Notes under the pieces: generated by a model
Database searches by the model: none
What the model was told of the DNA's origin: nothing
Seen by the model: the letters and a program-made list of their open reading frames with translations, nothing else
Translations under genes and position numbers: made by a program
Shown: one piece after another, positions 23,408-26,170 of the stretch
Layout: each line of letters opens with the position of its first letter
Position numbering within the stretch: the first letter of the stretch is position 1
Origin: CAZXDS01 sp964639525
Lineage (GTDB): Bacteria; Bacteroidota; Ignavibacteria; Ignavibacteriales; Melioribacteraceae
DNA length: 26,170 nt
Assembly: GCA_964639525.1 (NCBI GenBank)
Contig: CAZXDS010000023.1
Location: forward strand, 1 to 26,170
Reading direction: 5' to 3'

Positions 23408-24654
23408 AAAAGAATAGTAACATTATTGCCGGCTTAGACTTAGGAACTACAAAAGTTGGAGCAATAATAGCAGAGCAGAAGGAAGATGTTGTTGACATAC
23501 TCGGATTTGGTGTTGCTCCTTCCGAAGGTTTAAACAGAGGATTGGTTGCAAATATCCCCAAGACAGCCAATGCAATCCGCGAAGCAATGGAAATAGCAAC
23601 AAATCGTGCAGGTATTGATGTTGATGAAATAGTTGTTGGTGTTGCAGGGGAGCATATTATCAGTCTTCGACACAGGAATTATGTAACAATAAATAATGCC
23701 GAAGGAGAAATCACTGCCGATGATTTGGAGAGGTTGAAAGCTGATGTGAGAATGATAAGGATTCCTTCGGATAGAAAAATTCTTCATATTATTCCCGAAG
23801 AATTTATGATTGATAATCAAGGTGGAATAGAAGATCCGATTGGAATGGTAGGTTCACGTTTGGAAGCAACGAGCCACGTAGTTCTTGCATCAATTCCGGC
23901 AATTCAAAATATAAGTAAATCGGTTGAGCGTGCAGGCTATAAGATTAAAGATTACATTTTGCAGCCAATAGCATCAAGTCTTTCAGTATTAGATGAAAAC
24001 GAAAAAGATCTTGGAGTGGTTTTAATTGATATTGGTGGTGGAACTACTGATGTAGCTATTTACCATAATAAGAGCATAAAACATACAAAAGTTATTGGCG
24101 TTGCAGGAAATCAGGTTACAAAAGATATCCGTGAAACTCTTGGTATAGTAACAAAGGATGCGGAAAAAATTAAAAAAGAATACGGTTACGCAACTGAAGA
24201 AGCCATAATAAAGGATGAGGATATTTATCTTCAAGGCGTTGGTGCACGAGGAACAATAAAAATTCCTGTTCCATTATTGACACAAATAATAAGTGTGCGA
24301 ATGAGAGAATTGTTTACAATTATTGAAAACGATATTAGAAATTCAGGACTAAGGGACAAAATTAAAGCCGGAGTTGTATTAACCGGTGGAGGTTCATTAT
24401 TAAAAGGCTGTACTGATTTAGCATCTGAAGTCTTTGGCTATCCATCGCGTATTGGTGTTCCTCAAAATTTGGGTTCCGGTCTTGCAGATGAAATTGGAAG
24501 TCCTGAATTTGCAACAGTTGCCGGACTAATAAAAGGCATTCCCGGTACGATATTAAGGGAAGGGTTTGTGGGTCTGGATTACAACAAGAAAAAATCCGGT
24601 CTAAGTATCGGAAAATTATTTAGAAGAATTCAAGATATTTTTGATGAACTTTAA
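23404..24654 (+). CDS. ftsA: Cell division protein FtsA
   Basis: 416 residues. An actin-like ATPase that tethers FtsZ to the membrane. The phosphate-1 loop is GLDLGTTKVGAII (residues 10-22), phosphate-2 LIDIGGGTTDVAIY and the adenosine motif VVLTGGGSLLKG. The end of the protein (GKLFRRIQDIFDEL) is an amphipathic helix, the usual membrane-targeting sequence. It overlaps ftsQ by 4 nt and is followed by a 121-nt gap before ftsZ. Confidence 0.96.
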   Translation: MKKNSNIIAGLDLGTTKVGAIIAEQKEDVVDILGFGVAPSEGLNRGLVANIPKTANAIREAMEIATNRAGIDVDEIVVGVAGEHIISLRHRNYVTINNAEGEITADDLERLKADVRMIRIPSDRKILHIIPEEFMIDNQGGIEDPIGMVGSRLEATSHVVLASIPAIQNISKSVERAGYKIKDYILQPIASSLSVLDENEKDLGVVLIDIGGGTTDVAIYHNKSIKHTKVIGVAGNQVTKDIRETLGIVTKDAEKIKKEYGYATEEAIIKDEDIYLQGVGARGTIKIPVPLLTQIISVRMRELFTIIENDIRNSGLRDKIKAGVVLTGGGSLLKGCTDLASEVFGYPSRIGVPQNLGSGLADEIGSPEFATVAGLIKGIPGTILREGFVGLDYNKKKSGLSIGKLFRRIQDIFDEL

Positions 24655-24762
24655 TAGTTCAGTAAAAATATATTAAATATAATAATGTTAAATACGGAAA
24701 TTATTTAAGCAGATGAAAATTTTATTAGATATAAAAAAAGAAGAAACGAAAACTACCACAGC

Positions 24763-24778
24763 AAGGAGGAAAACTATG
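24763..24778 (+). promoter_or_regulatory. Strong ribosome binding site that sets the ftsZ start
   Basis: AAGGAGG at 24763-24769, six bases before the ATG at 24776, is the best Shine-Dalgarno in the dcw cluster. An in-frame ATG at 24713 exists 21 codons upstream but has no such signal, and its extra residues do not resemble FtsZ. Confidence 0.85.
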
Positions 24779-26056
24779 TTATCATTTGTTACACTCGACC
24801 AAACTGAACCGAATACTGCAAAACTAAGAGTTGTTGGTGTTGGCGGCGGCGGCTGCAACGCAATTGAAAGTATGATGCGCCGTGGATTAACCGGTGTGGA
24901 TTATGTAGCTGTAAATACTGATTCGCAGGCTTTGCAGTTGAGCCATGCAAATCATAAAATTCAAATTGGAACAAATTTAACCCGTGGACTTGGCGCCGGA
25001 GCTGATCCTGATGTAGGGAAAAAAGCTCTTGAAGAAGATCGTGATAAAATTGAAAAACTTTTGAAAGGAAGTGATATGGTTTTTGTTACCGCCGGAATGG
25101 GCGGAGGTACAGGAACAGGAAGCGCTCCGCTAATTGCAACAATTGCTCACAGCCTCGGTTGTCTTGTAGTTGGTATAGTTACAAAACCTTTCAAATGGGA
25201 AGGTAAAAAGCGTATGATGAACGCCGAAGCCGGAATTCACGAGCTTAAAAAAAATGTCGATAGTTTAATTGTGATTCCTAATGACCGGTTATTGAATATA
25301 CTTGATAACACGGTTTCTGCTGATCAAGCGTTTGATAAACCTAATGAAGTTCTCTATGAAGCAACACGAGGAATAGCGGACATTATTACAATTCCCGGAA
25401 TTATTAATGTTGACTTTGCCGATGTGCTTTCTGTTATGAAAGATTCAGGTGAAGCATTAATGGGCTGCGGAATTGCTTCCGGTGAAAACAGAGCAATTGA
25501 AGCGGCACAAAAAGCGATTTCATCTCCATTGTTGGAGGATATTAATATTAAAGGTGCAAAAAATATTTTGTTAAATGTTTCAGGTTCAAGCGATTTAACA
25601 ATGCGTGAAATTGAGGAAGGCAATCAAGTTATTTATGAAGCTGCCGGAGAAGAAGCTAATGTTATTTTTGGTTGGGTGAAAAAAGAAGAAATGAATGAAT
25701 ATGTTTCATACACGGTGATTGCAACTGATTTCGATTCGGCAAAAAATGTTGGTTACAGAACAACTGTTGAGACTCCAAAACTCGAAGAGGAAAAACAAAA
25801 ACCAAAGGATGATTTTGGATGGTCTTCAGGTTTTGTATTTGATGAAGCAGTGGCAAACGACCCAAGTATGCTGGACATTCCAACTATTCATAGAATGAAA
25901 AGCTCAGGAGCGGCAAAGAATCTTGATAAACCGATTGTTCACGGTGGTTTTACACCTAATAACTTTGAATCAATAAAAGATGAATTGAAGCCGCCTGAAA
26001 AGAAAAAAGATTACGAAGAAGATAGTTCTTCATTTTTAAGTATGATGATGGATTAA
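24776..26056 (+). CDS. ftsZ: Cell division GTPase FtsZ
   Basis: 426 residues from the ATG at 24776. A tubulin-like GTPase forming the Z-ring. VGVGGGGCNA near the start, the tubulin signature GGGTGTGSAP and the T7 loop NVDFADVLSVMKDSG are intact. After a variable linker comes DIPTIHRM (D367 to about 374), which looks like the conserved peptide that binds FtsA, but 52 further residues follow, ending in an acidic, Ser-rich stretch (EEDSSSFLSMMMD). A usual FtsZ ends soon after this peptide. The strong Shine-Dalgarno fits the high amount of FtsZ a cell needs. It is the last gene of the cluster. Confidence 0.97.
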   Translation: MLSFVTLDQTEPNTAKLRVVGVGGGGCNAIESMMRRGLTGVDYVAVNTDSQALQLSHANHKIQIGTNLTRGLGAGADPDVGKKALEEDRDKIEKLLKGSDMVFVTAGMGGGTGTGSAPLIATIAHSLGCLVVGIVTKPFKWEGKKRMMNAEAGIHELKKNVDSLIVIPNDRLLNILDNTVSADQAFDKPNEVLYEATRGIADIITIPGIINVDFADVLSVMKDSGEALMGCGIASGENRAIEAAQKAISSPLLEDINIKGAKNILLNVSGSSDLTMREIEEGNQVIYEAAGEEANVIFGWVKKEEMNEYVSYTVIATDFDSAKNVGYRTTVETPKLEEEKQKPKDDFGWSSGFVFDEAVANDPSMLDIPTIHRMKSSGAAKNLDKPIVHGGFTPNNFESIKDELKPPEKKKDYEEDSSSFLSMMMD

Positions 26057-26075
26057 AATTAGCAGTAAACAAAAG

Positions 26076-26149
26076 CGGACCGGATAACTCAAGACCTTGT
26101 TGTGGTAAATAAGAAAACTCAAAATTATTCGGTCCGTATTTTATTTTTA
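26076..26149 (+). terminator. Possible terminator after ftsZ
   Basis: CGGACCGGATAA (26076-26087) and TTATTCGGTCCG (26125-26136) form a 12-bp stem with one G-T pair, followed by TATTTTATTTTTA. The loop of 37 nt is long for a classical terminator, but the place, 20 nt after the ftsZ stop, and the T-rich tail fit the end of the operon. Confidence 0.6.
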
Positions 26150-26170
26150 TGTTATTATCAGTAACTTTCA

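Noticed and set aside
24713..24775. In-frame extension of FtsZ by 21 codons from ATG 24713
   Set aside because: No ribosome binding site there, the residues are unlike FtsZ N-termini, and AAGGAGG lies directly before the ATG at 24776.

Overview
This AT-rich window carries an almost complete division and cell wall (dcw) gene cluster on the + strand, from mraZ at 8758 to ftsZ at 26056. Before it lies an accessory region of mostly minus-strand genes. The features point to the Bacteroidota/Chlorobiota/Ignavibacteriota part of the tree: low GC, a Gram-negative style mraZ-to-ftsZ cluster without murB or ddl, a meso-DAP type MurE (DNPR motif), a division transpeptidase with a C-terminal PASTA domain, and a 31-residue basic ribosome-associated protein of the AURKAIP1/COX24 type. 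An Ignavibacteria-like organism is my best guess. This is inference from family knowledge, not from a search.

Positions 1-8140. Two nested palindromic elements fill 21-287. They are followed by a POT-family transporter (minus), a HEPN/nucleotidyltransferase pair of toxin-antitoxin type (minus), an exported M3 metallopeptidase (plus, with a clear terminator), and a cupin protein (minus). Next come two minus-strand genes for small single-pass membrane proteins. They share their N-terminal membrane segment but have unrelated low-complexity tails, and a MITE-like repeat lies between them. From 7102 the strand switches to plus: an HU/IHF-type DNA-binding protein, a zinc-ribbon/membrane/TPR protein with a TTG start, the 31-residue basic protein, and tRNA-Thr(CGT).

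Positions 8315-8757 form the non-coding leader of the dcw cluster. The 7-mer ATTCCCT occurs five times here (both orientations), with a candidate promoter and a GTGGG-containing candidate MraZ box.

Positions 8758-26056 hold mraZ, rsmH, ftsL, ftsI, murE, [GxxExxY cassette], murF, [four-helix-bundle cassette], mraY, murD, ftsW, murG, murC, ftsQ, ftsA, ftsZ. Native junctions mostly overlap by 1-8 nt or have short gaps. MurE, MurF, MurD and MurC build the UDP-MurNAc-pentapeptide. MraY and MurG convert it to lipid II. FtsW and FtsI polymerise and crosslink septal wall, FtsQ and FtsL form the divisome core, and FtsA anchors FtsZ. The two exceptions to tight packing are the junctions on either side of murF. 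Each holds a small foreign-looking gene bounded by its own family of inverted repeats. I see these two cassettes, inserted in the most conserved operon of the cell without breaking it, as the most interesting structure in the window. FtsL also appears to start at a non-canonical ATT codon behind a good Shine-Dalgarno sequence inside rsmH.
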